Assembly (NCBI GenBank): GCA_027625915.1
Contig: JANTQA010000018.1
Location: 286,501 to 350,500 of the forward strand
DNA length: 64,000 nt
From: Anaeramoeba flamelloides
Lineage: Eukaryota > Metamonada > Anaeramoebidae
Reading direction: 5' to 3'
The notes below the pieces were generated by a model, which saw only the letters and a list, made by a program, of their open reading frames with translations, did not search any database and was not told the origin of the DNA. Position 1 is the stretch's first letter; every line of letters begins with the position of its first letter. Positions 46,729-57,100 of the stretch are shown here, in pieces. Made by a program: the position numbers and the translations under genes.

Positions 46729-46928
46729 TACAGTCAGTTTCACTTTTAAGGCACAAACTTTCAACGAAATTTAAGGTACAAAAAAATCTCAAATTAATGC
46801 ACAAAATTTGGAATTTTTTTTTTACAATTTATTTTTCCTAAAATTTGAATCTTGTGCTTTAATTTGAGATTTTTATTGTACCTTAAATTTTGTTGAAGGT
46901 TTGTGCCTTAAAAGTGAAACTGACTGTA
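46729..46928. mobile_element. Palindromic MITE family PAL1, copy E (best preserved)
   Basis: 200 bp including the TA flanks. Left TACAGTCAGTTTCACTTTTA, right TAAAAGTGAAACTGACTGTA, perfectly inverted. Inner blocks AAATCTCAAATTAATGCAC and GTGCTTTAATTTGAGATTT pair. The flanks (AAGTTTAATTAAA ... TTAAATTAGTA) are contiguous in the convertase 2 flank at about 34285-34350, so this is a demonstrable insertion. Confidence 0.88.
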
Positions 46929-47104
46929 TTAAATTAGTAAATTCAGAAGCTGATTAATGAAATATTTATTACCAAACTTTTTTTTTGATAAATTTTAATA
47001 ATTTTTTATACACTTAAGTATGACGATAAAATATTAATAATCCAAAAATTAAATTTAAATACCATTTATTACAACGTTCATCTTACCACCAGTGAATCGT
47101 ATTT

Positions 47105-47106
47105 GA

Positions 47107-47139
<33 letters not shown>

Positions 47140-47152
47140 TAGATAGATATAT
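47105..47152. repeat. (TA)n(GA)n(GATA)n microsatellite at an insertion site
   Basis: AT repeats, then GAGAGAGA, then GATAGATA, ending directly at the CCC terminus of the element 47153-48638. The orthologous position by convertase 2 (about 34860-34878) is a plain (AT)n. Confidence 0.8.
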
Positions 47153-48638
47153 CCCTTAACACCACAAAGATACTAAAAAAATTTCAAACAAAATTTTAAT
47201 TTGAAATGTTGTCAAAGAATTATAAGATTTAGAATTGATAAACAATTATCTTCGAAAGAAAATTAAATAATTAAAAAATGTATAGTTATTTACAATAAAA
47301 AAATAACTTGATAAAAAATTTCAACATTGGGAATTTTTTTTTTGGTTATTGTGATTTTATTATTTTTTCAAATTTTGTCAAAATAAATTTTTTTTTTTTT
47401 TTGAAAAGTTTGTCTAGACACTAAAATCCTCTTATTTTTTACGTTTAAAACACATCATACTTTCCTGGAAATTTTTTTGGGGCCCTTTGCACCCCAAAAT
47501 TGCCTAAAATGCTTGATTAAATAATTTATTCATTACAAAAGTTAACTTGACATCTCATATAAAATTTGTTTTATCTACTAATTACCATTCAATATCAATA
47601 TCTATATTTGATTCTAAATAATTTAAAAATAAAAAAAAATATAAATTAAATTTGAAAAAAAAATAATATTGTTTTTCCATTGCAAAATTTGGAAATTTTT
47701 TCAAACAAGATTTTTTTTCAATTTTAAATGATTTGGCCAATAGTTCTAGTCAGATTAATAATTGATTTTTTTTTTTATTTTTTAATTTTTGACTTTTTAC
47801 AATCTAGAAATAAAATAAAAAATATTATTGAATTAGAGACCATATATCAGAACTTATTTAACAAGACCTGGATTAATTTATAAAGGAAAAATTCAAATTT
47901 CGCAAATATATTATTCAATTTTTTACCTCTAACAAAATGCAATAAAAAAAAAATTGGTTTCGGAGATTATTTTATTATATTAGAATAATATTTACAAGTT
48001 ATTTTTTTTATTTTATTTTTTATTTAGATATAATTACTTTATTGATTAAAAATTAATTAATATTTATTTTATTCTAATTTAATAAATTGAAATTATTTTA
48101 CAATTTTTTTTTTTTTTTTGTTATTCAATTATTATCTATTGCTTAAATAAAAGTTTTAGAAAATTAATCATAATAAAAATTTTAATTTTGGCCTTATGAA
48201 ATTAATTTAATTTTTCTCTTGATTGTATATTTATTTAAATTTTTTCTAGAAAAAAAAATGAAAATTCGTTATTAATTTATTTTTTTATTTATTTTTTTTT
48301 TATCATAAAATTAGAAATATTTTTTGATTCTTATTATTAATAAATCAATGTGTTGGGTTTTGAATTACTATTATTGTAATAAAATTTCTGATTTAAAAAA
48401 TTAAAATAAAAATCTTTAATAAAAAGTCAAAATATTTCAAAGATTAAGTTGTTCAGTTATTGATTTTTTTTTTGAAATTGGAAAAAAAATAATAATAATT
48501 GTTCATTTTAACATATTTTTTATAATTCAAATCTGGATTAAAGACAAATAAGAAAATTAATATATTAGTAGATCAATATCATTTTAAATCTTTTTTTAAA
48601 AACTTGATGAAATTTAGGCAAATCCGGGGTGCTAAGGG
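47153..48638. mobile_element. 1.49-kb element with CCCTTARCACC termini, possibly nested
   Basis: Left CCCTTAACACCAC and right GGGGTGCTAAGGG are inverted, with ATAT on both sides. A third terminus-like sequence (CCCTTTGCACCCCAAAATTG at 47483, same orientation as the left end) matches the right end better than the outer left end does. This suggests one element inside another or an internal duplication. There is no reading frame of note, and the interior is extremely AT-rich. The paralogous flank of convertase 2 lacks the whole block. Confidence 0.65.
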
Positions 48639-48653
48639 ATATATACACACACA

Positions 48654-48714
<61 letters not shown>

Positions 48715-48715
48715 T
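48639..48715. repeat. (CA)n(TA)n microsatellite
   Basis: About 20 CA repeats followed by about 13 TA repeats, directly at the right end of the inserted element. It is the other half of the microsatellite that the element entered. The forward frame at 48604-48828 (His-Thr, Ile-Tyr runs) is an artefact of it. Confidence 0.85.
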
Positions 48716-48719
48716 ACCT

Positions 48720-51700
48720 CTGTTTCAACTCATTTTTGAATCAGTTTTGTAACATTGAACAGTTAGAGGGGTTTCCAAGTATATTTAAAATAAGAAGATT
48801 TGATGATATCTTTACTAAGTCACGATAAATCTTCCAAATCACCATTATTGTTAACAAATCGTGTTAATGGAATAAAATCACAATAAATAGATAATATTGT
48901 GATATATATGTTTAAAAAAGTGAGGATATTTTTTAAAAAAACGTTTTCACTGTTTTTTATTTTAAAAAAATATTAAAACCTTTTCAGAATCAAAAACTTT
49001 TATATTTTTTTGATTTTATAAAGTCGTGGATCAACTATTAAATATATTGTATTGACTGTAGAATGAAGGAAATCACTTTTTTAAAAAATAATTTTTTTTA
49101 TTTTATTAAAAAACTAAACTTCATAAGAGTTTTAATCATGATAAAAATAGGGAAAAAGGAAAAGAAAAAACACAAAATTTTACTGACTTTTTTATAATAA
49201 TTATAGAATAACAACTTGTGATATTACAGAAAATGGCGATAATCAATAATATTGTGACAATCTGATAATTGTAATGTATATATAAAGCCACAATAATTGT
49301 ATCACAATGATGATAAATATCAAAATCTTATGTTGAAAAGGAAAAGTGCAAATATCCGAGGTAATTGCCTGAAGGACTAATTCAATAATATTTTTGAAAA
49401 GAAAAATCTTTTTTGTTCAAAAAAAAAGATCATTGGAAAAAAAAAATTCTTTTTTTATAAAAAACAAAAAAGAGACAGGTTCAACCAAACATCAGATCAA
49501 GAAATTTTATCCCAATTTCTTATAATTCTTATGAAAACTCAATCGTTACTTTAATACCAACAATAATAATAAAGATAAATAAATAGTTTTTTGATCAAGA
49601 GTGATATTAGAAATTGAACCCAATCAAAAAAGTTTCTCATGAAACAACCAACTCTTGACAATTTCTTTAAAGAATGTTTTTCTTAGGTTTAAAAAATTTT
49701 ACTTTAATCTATTAGAATTTCAACGGGGTTGATAACTTTTGAAATAGATTTCTCAATAAATTCGAAATATATACCCTAATAAAAAAAATTTTTTTTATAT
49801 TTTGTTATAAACATGTAGTAAAGGTGTTATAAACATATAAAATGTTATAAAATTTTAGAATAAAAACTTTTATAACATAAATAGTTGTTATAAAATGTGT
49901 TATAAAATTTATAACATGTTATAAGCCTGTTATTTATTTTTTTTTAAATATAAACTTTTTCTTTGAAAAAATAAAAGTAAGTAAAATTAGATAACGACAG
50001 ATAAGAAAGAGATTAGAACTCTAAAAAGTTTAAGATTGCATTGTTGTTGTTTCCGGAAAGATTTTGAGTATTCCTTGTATTATTGGGCAAAGTTTGGGAA
50101 TTTTCTAATCTTCTTATTTCCAATTCTAACAAAGTGAATTAAGATGTATTTTACTAATAATTTTGTCATTAAATCTGATATTTAAAGTTATTTGACTGTA
50201 CTTTGAAATTTTTATTTACAACGTTGTTTAATCGATAACACTGAGATTTGCGAATATCTCAATTTAAAACCAATTGAATACATATTTTGGCTCAAGGGAC
50301 CAAAATACTTGTTCAATAAATACTAAAAAAAAAAAGCTTGATCATTTGGGGAAAGTTTGGAAAAAGAATAAATTCCATTTCTATGTGTTTAAAGAATGTC
50401 TAAATACAAACTTTGTTTTTTTCTCTTTTCGAAAAAAAAGCGATATCATTTTTTAAAAAAAAAATTTTGATGTTCTCTCTTTTTTCTTTGAAAAAAGGAG
50501 AGAAGAGACCATTTATAAGAGATTTTTGAAAAGGGGAAAAAAATAAATGATCTTTTAAGAAAAAAAAAAAAATAAAAACATTTTTTTTTACAATGTCAAG
50601 TCAAGAAATTTTAGAGGAATAGTTCAAAATCATTCATTGTTAAAAACAACAGGTAAGTGCAGATTTTTAAAGTTTGATCGTTTTTGAGAATTGGATGACA
50701 AACGGAAAATAAAAGAGGAAATAGATCCCATTGAAGTAGTGAACGATCTAGTTTATCTCTAGAAAATTCAAACCAATTTTTGTCACCAATTATGAAAATT
50801 CAAAATTTAACTTCAATGTTTTCACTAAATACATTTTAGAGAATGAGATCCTTTGAAGAGAAGGTTCTTCAAAGTACCATTACAAATAACAAATTACTTG
50901 TTTCGGTTAAATTTATATGTTTGTTTTTTGTTTCGACAAGTTAGATCCAGAGTGAAAAAATAAAAAGGTATCTCATATTGTATCATTTGTTCAACAATCA
51001 CCTTTTATATTTCCTCATTTTGGTTCTCCTTCCAGACTCAAAATATAATGATATTATTCCGGTGCAAAGAGGATCACCATCTTCGTTCTTCGAACTCCTC
51101 AATATCATCTTATGTCACTTCGAACAATATCATTTTTTTCGTTCTTCCAGTCCAAACTCAGATTATAACAATGAGATTGTTTCCAAATCAAAACAATAAA
51201 CACAGTTATAAGAATATTTTTTCAAAAAATATTGAAAAAATCATCAAATAAAAGGAAATTTTGTTATCAAAATGATTTATAGATGTTATAAAAAAAGTTT
51301 TTTTATTAGGGATATCACCATTTAAAATTTTTTGGATAACTATTTTCTTCATGTTATTCTATTTCTTACATCTCAATTTTCAAGAAAATATACTAAATTT
51401 TTAAGGTTGTTTTTTTAAAAAAGGTTCCCTAATAAAAATGATAATTACTTCTTACTTCTTTTTGATTTTTTAACTTTTGAAGGTAATAAACCCATTTAAA
51501 AAAAAAATCTCAAAAATTTTTATATTCAAGCAGATTTTCAAAATGGGAGATTATTTTTATGATCAGAAAATTCATCCTGAGATTCATTTGATTTTGTCAA
51601 AAAAAAAATTCAAAAAGAAAATAATTTTTTTTCCAACTACAAAACAAATCACTTTACTTTTATGTATTTTAAGATCGATCATGACTTTCACCAATTCAAG

Positions 51701-51830
51701 AAAATTTACAACCTTTTCCAACATTTCCTATCATTTTTCAAATGGAAAAGAACTATAAGATTCTCAAAGCTTTTTAAAAATTCAAAGGATTTTTTGAAAA
51801 ATAATTTTTAAAAAAATAATTGAATTTACC
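48720..51830. repeat. Duplicated 3'-unit block, copy 3 (interrupted)
   Basis: From TTTCAACTCATTTTTGAATC through GGGTTTCCAAGTATATTTAA, AGATAATATTGTGATATATA and AATGATGATAAATATC to TTCTTACTTCTTTTTGATTT, it aligns in order with 34.89-37.06 and 23.5-25.7 kb. The element 49774-51311 splits it. The right end (AATTGAATTTACC) coincides with that of copy 1 at about 25730. Confidence 0.6.
49774..51311. mobile_element. 1.54-kb element, CCCTAATAAA termini, decayed coding cargo
   Basis: Left CCCTAATAAAAAAAATTTTT and right AAAGTTTTTTTATTAGGG are inverted, each bordered by ATA (possible 3-bp target duplication). The left 150 bp carries about ten GTTATAAAA/TTTATAAC units, probably binding sites for a missing transposase (inference). 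The interior at 50.6-51.2 kb is less AT-rich and coding-like: ELDDKRKIKEEIDPIEVVND near 50.70 kb, and PVQRGSPSSFFELLNIILCH near 51.06 kb. These are remnants of an unidentified gene. The paralogous block at 25.2 kb is uninterrupted. Confidence 0.65.
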
Positions 51831-51849
51831 TCGATTTAACATTTTTTAA

Positions 51850-52400
51850 ATTCATTTTTACTCCATTTACAAAATAATGTACTATTTTTATTAAAAAAAG
51901 GATCGTGGGCGTAAGTTTCTAATCATAAATGTGTTGATCAGTAAAGTAGGGAACTTATTTTAAGTCATACAATTTTAATTCTCTCATTTTCAATTATTAG
52001 TGTTACTTCTTTAGGTAATAATTCCTTTTATCTTTGAAATATTCCTATACTAAAGCAATATTTAAAGGGATTAGTTGTATTAATTGTTGTTGAGTATGAT
52101 TTTTGGAGATTATATTTTTTTGTTTCTCTTTGAAAATTTTGAGTTCTTTTGGAATTTTATTTATTTGATGAAAATTATTTTTGATTTTGATAATGTTTTA
52201 AAATTTGACTAACAAATTGCGAAATTTAATTATTTTGTTAAATAAAATACTCAAAATGATTTTTGCAAAGATGGAATTAATAGATATATATATAAATAAA
52301 TGAATTCTTTCAGATGTCTAAGTATAAAAATTAATATATTTTCTCAGTATTCGTGAATGGGATTATTTTTACAATAAAACTCACTTTAGTTAATATTTTA
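51850..52400. repeat. Truncated fifth duplication-unit start
   Basis: AGTAAAGTAGGGAACTT, GGTAATAATTCC, TCTTTGAAATATTCC and GCAATATTTAAAG match 28.36-28.48 kb, and TTATTTTTACAATAAAAC matches 28.78 kb. In the earlier unit this block precedes a convertase by about 3 kb. Here no convertase follows before the RNF213-like gene. Confidence 0.5.
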
Positions 52401-53218
52401 GAAAACTGATAGCTCTGACATTTTTATTATTAGAATTCTTATAGTCTTCTTATAAAATAAAATCAAATATAATTTTTTTTCAAAATTGAATTTATTATAA
52501 AAGAATTTTTTTATAAAAATTGGAGAAATGCATATTTTTTTTTTAAGGGTTTATATTTTATCACAAATTTTTATTTTATACCTAAAAATGTAGATTATCA
52601 TGATTTTTTGAGATATTGTAGGAGTAATTGTGATTTTTAAACAGTCTTAAATCACAATTCCAGTACTATTGTAATTTTTTCCCTTTAAATATTTTTGAAA
52701 AAAATCACACCCTATAGTTGGGGAAAAAAAAATTTCCACATGGATTTTAATTGTGAAAATTAATAGAACCTGAAAACGAAAAGTAAAATCAATAAAAAGA
52801 AGAAATCAATTAACTTCAAATAATAATATAATATATTATTTTGAGTCAATCCAACAAACACAATTTAAATCTATTTTCATATCGAAAATTTTCTTGTGGT
52901 TTTGGAGATCATCAAAAATATTAAATTTTATCAACTAAATTTTTAATAATTGATCAATCAAAGAAAAATTTAATACCAAACGATAGTATTAAAAAAAAAA
53001 CTATTATAATGTTGGATCCTTCATTTTGTCTTTATTTATTTCTTTATTCTTTTATTATTTGTTATTATCTTTTATTTTCTTATTCTCTTAATGTTCCCAA
53101 TTAAAAACCGTATTTAACATTTTTTTACACAATGGTTATTTGACTTCAAATATAATTCTTTTCAGAATTTCAAAAAGTATTATTTTCAAAAAATCTATTT
53201 TATTTCAAAAAAATGTTT

Positions 53219-53417
53219 ACAGCCAGCTCCACTTTTAATTCACAAACTTTCAACAAAATTGAAGGTGATAAAAAAATTCCAAAAAAAGGCACCAAATTCA
53301 GATCTTAGTCAAATAAATTGTAAAAAAAAAATTCCAAATTTTGTGCCTTAATTTGAGATTTTTATTGTGCCATAAATTTCATTGAAAGTTTGTGTCTCAA
53401 AGGTAAAATTGACAGTA
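53219..53417. mobile_element. Palindromic MITE family PAL1, copy F
   Basis: Left TACAGCCAGCTCCACTTTTA, right AAAGGTAAAATTGACAGTA. The interior TTCCAAATTTTGTGCCTTAA and TTTGAGATTTTTATTGTGCC are typical of the family. TA is present at both outer edges. It lies 700 bp beyond the 3' end of the RNF213-like gene. Confidence 0.78.
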
Positions 53418-53883
53418 ATAATTTTTAAATATTCCTAACAATCCCATCCAGAACTATTTATTCTTAAGTTTTCTCTAAATTGATGAAGATTCAATATTAA
53501 TAGTTTTAGACTTTCTAATTTCAAATTAATAGTTTGGTTATCTTTTTTTGAAAATTTTAAATTTTTAGGTTATAATTACAAAACCCATAATAACAAATTT
53601 CTTTTTGAGTTTTAAATCTTCATTTATATATAAAAATTCTGACTTGGTCTAAATTTGCTTCAGTTTTTTAAATTATTCTAGAAAAGTGTAGATTAATTTC
53701 TAAAAAAAATTATAAAGCTGATAAATTATTTTAGGGTAGTATATCAGATAATTTTGGCAATGATTTTGAAAAAAAAATTAAAAAAAAAAAATTTCTTTTT
53801 TATATTGTTTATTAGCTAAAATTTATAAATGAATCTGAATCTCATTCCTTATTTTTGTTTTTTAAATTCTTTTCACAAAAAGT

Positions 53884-53956
53884 GAATAAAATAAATAAAA
53901 TATCAAAAATAAATAAAATAAATAAAATAAATAAAATAAATAAAATAAATAAAATA
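53884..53956. repeat. (AAATA)n microsatellite
   Basis: More than ten units of AAATA (AATAAATAAAATAAATAAAA...) with one interruption, downstream of the RNF213-like gene. Confidence 0.85.
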
Positions 53957-54116
53957 ATCAAAAATAATAAAAATAAAAGATAATTAATAGAATAAGAAAA
54001 AATCTTAAAAAATAATTAAAACAGAAGATTTTTTTTTCTTTATCTGTAACTCTGTCTTGATTATTTTTACCTTTTACCTTGATTTGTTTCCACTTGTTCT
54101 TGATTATTTTTACTTT

Positions 54117-57100
54117 CTAATTCTCTAAAGATATGAAAAATTGATAAGCTGAAATTGTTTTCAAAATACTTATTTCTTTTGGGAAATGTTCTGTGAACCA
54201 AGGAATTTCTTCATTAAAATTATTTGTTAACTCTGGAATAATCTGTTCCAAACATTGGAAAAGTGTGTATCTGCGCATGTGTTCACTTAAGCGATTATTG
54301 ATCATATATTTCCAAGCCTTGATAAGTTCAATTTTTTTGGTTTTTTGATAACAATTTTTCAACTGAATTTTTTCTTGTTTAGTAAGCTTTTGACCAAATT
54401 TGGATGCCAATTTTCTGAATGGGTTTTGTTGGTTGAATTTGATTTGGTGGTGAACAAAGAGAAGATGTTTCATTTGCACTTTTTTTGTCAAGGTCTGAGA
54501 ATTAGCTAACAATTTAAGTGATAAGTCATCTGATGAGGCCAATTTCTTTTGGAAGAAATCATACCAATTAACGCTGTGGAAGACACGGCGCGACTCAGGG
54601 TCTAACTTGACAAACCAACGAATTGTGATTTCTAAATCTCTGACGAGAACATCGAGTTTGTCTTGGAGCTCAGACATCAAGTCGTCCATGAATGATCTTG
54701 GCAATTCCTCTTGATAGCGGTCACTTTTTTCCAACTTGATAATTGTAATATCCTTATCATAAGTTCCCTTATATGGGAAATCATTAATGTTGAGAGTCAA
54801 AATTTGCTTTCCAGAGAGCAGGGTCAAATTTAAAAAGTCTTCAAGAACAGAAAAGGTTGTTGGCTTAAATATGGCACGATCATTAATGAACTTTTCAACT
54901 GCTTGGGATTCAATTCCCGTGACGATTTCCCAGTTTACGGATTGAAGTGTTGGATACATATTCGGCACGGAAACTATCACCTTGTCCTTTGCCTTCTTTT
55001 GATTTTGCTTGAGAACCCCTTCTCTTGTTTGGAACTCCTTTATGAAATTATTTTGGAAGTGTATTATTTGCCAACACACACGAGACAAAAAGAGAGATTC
55101 ATTCTTCGGGCCTGCAAGCAAGCTTTTGATACTTTGCTTTGGATCTAATTTCCAATTTTCGTCAATGTTGAAATCTTCAACACCATGGCAAATAGCCCTG
55201 ATTTTGGGCCAAAAGACATCCCACACAAATTTAAAATCATTCCATAAATTATCTATTTTGGCTTTTGAGTCATTTTCATACATCTCCTCTAAGGCTTGTT
55301 GTATTGAGATTTCGATTGACTCTTCTTCAGTTATTTCACAAGAATATTTCTGATACAGTAGTGATATAAAATGATGAAAGCTTTTAAATTTTTTCAACGC
55401 ACTAAACTCATTGATGTGCTCGATATAATATTGTGTGACTTTTAATTTCTGTTCTTGCTCTTTCTGATCCAGTTTTTCCTTTTCATCATTCAAATTTGAA
55501 ATAAATTTATCCAAATTCCATTTTTCAGGTACTTTCCATTGCCATCCGGCCTTTTTGTCCCGCTTTAACCATTTGTCAATTGTCGTTTCCTTATTCCTTG
55601 ATTTATTTTTCATTTCATTAATATCAAGCCAGATTCCATTCTTTTCCAAAGAACACAATCGGTGGATGATCTTTTCAAATTGATCTCTCCCCATTGGTAT
55701 TTTCTCAAAGTCTTTCAAATTGTGAGAAAATTCATTTTTGATCTTTGTTAACCGATTGAGAAAGGAATGGTAGAATTCACAAAAGTCATCAAAATTTTTA
55801 TTTGACAACAGCTGTATGATCACATCTAAGTCTTTGAATATATGATTTACAATTCTTCCAAGTAAAATTTGCTTTTTGCTTGGGATTGACAACGTTCTGT
55901 TCATCAATTTTGTTTTAACAGTGTTGAAATATTGGTCGGAAATTGAAGAGCCAGTTAAAATTAGGAAATGCGTCATCAACCTAATCATACGATAACTTAA
56001 AGAATTAATAGTTCTGATTTTGGTTCCAATGTTTGTGTCAATTTCTTCAAAGACAGCATATCCAAACAAATCCGGGATTTTTTCGACATCCTCCAATGTT
56101 GCTCTTCGGTTTCCTTTTGCGAATATGTGATCTTTCCCACCAATTATTTCTTTACATCCTGGACATATTTTTTCTTCCATGGGCTTATGACAGTTATTGA
56201 TGTGATAAACATGGTCATTTGGACAGCATGCGTATTCCTCGACATGCTCTAGTGCATGAATTTTCAAAGTATCTCCTTGCATTGAAGGCCAACAACTTTG
56301 CGATAATATATTAACACACTCGGATTCTGAATCTAGCATTTCTTCAGAGATTAAGGAACTTAATGGTTCAATTCGAACCTGGCTTGAGAACACTTCAACC
56401 GTGTGAAGAATTAACCTATTTAATGAAATTAGATTAAATTTGAATTCACTTGTTTGCTTTTGAGGTAATAATTGCTCATCATTTAATTTTGATAATATGT
56501 TTGGGCTTTGCGCTAACAACTTAATAATTCTTGAGCCCTTTTCCAATTCTCTTTTTATGGGATTTTTGGATAGCAGAAATTGAAATCTGGAAATGAGATT
56601 ATCCTGTGGCAGATTTAATTGAAGTTGCAATGCTTGCTCACTTGAAGACAATAATTTATCAAAATATTCTCTCACAATTGGAATTCCCATAAGAGAATTA
56701 ACAAAATTTGGGTCTCTGTCAAAAAGTAATTGATATAAGTTTTTTCCATATTTTGCTTTTAAAGATCGGAATAAAAACATGAGAATGTTTTTATCCTTGT
56801 AAAATTTTATATCCAATTGTTCTGGTTCTGTGAGAATTATTTCTTTTAATTTGACGATGTTTCTTAAATTTTTAAAAGTATAGGGTGTTTCAAATATATC
56901 TTGCAATTCAAATGATTTGAATTGATCTTTCTTGGGAAGATTATTAATTATGATATCTAGAGATAAACAGCTTGATAAAAATTTTTTTGCTGAATGATTA
57001 AAGATTTGATTGAGAGATTCATCTTCCGAATTATTAGCATTGTCTCCCAAATCTTCTCCAGAATAAGAAGAAGAATAATCATTATATTCTTTTGGATCAT

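Larger units (their letters stand above)
46265..54116. other. Region between convertase 4 and the RNF213-like gene
   Basis: No intact gene. The 3' flank is shared with copy 2 but carries three insertions: PAL1 copy E (46729-46928), a 1.49-kb element (47153-48638) and a 1.54-kb element (49774-51311). The duplicated block (48.72-51.83 kb) is followed by 51.9-52.4 kb, which resembles 28.35-28.83 kb and so starts another 5' unit that never reaches a convertase. Then follow PAL1 copy F (53219-53417), an (AAATA)n microsatellite (53884-53956) and the short 3' flank of the RNF213-like gene. Confidence 0.6.

Noticed and set aside
48604-48828. 74-codon frame with His-Thr and Ile-Tyr runs
   Set aside because: Translation of a (CA)n(TA)n microsatellite.
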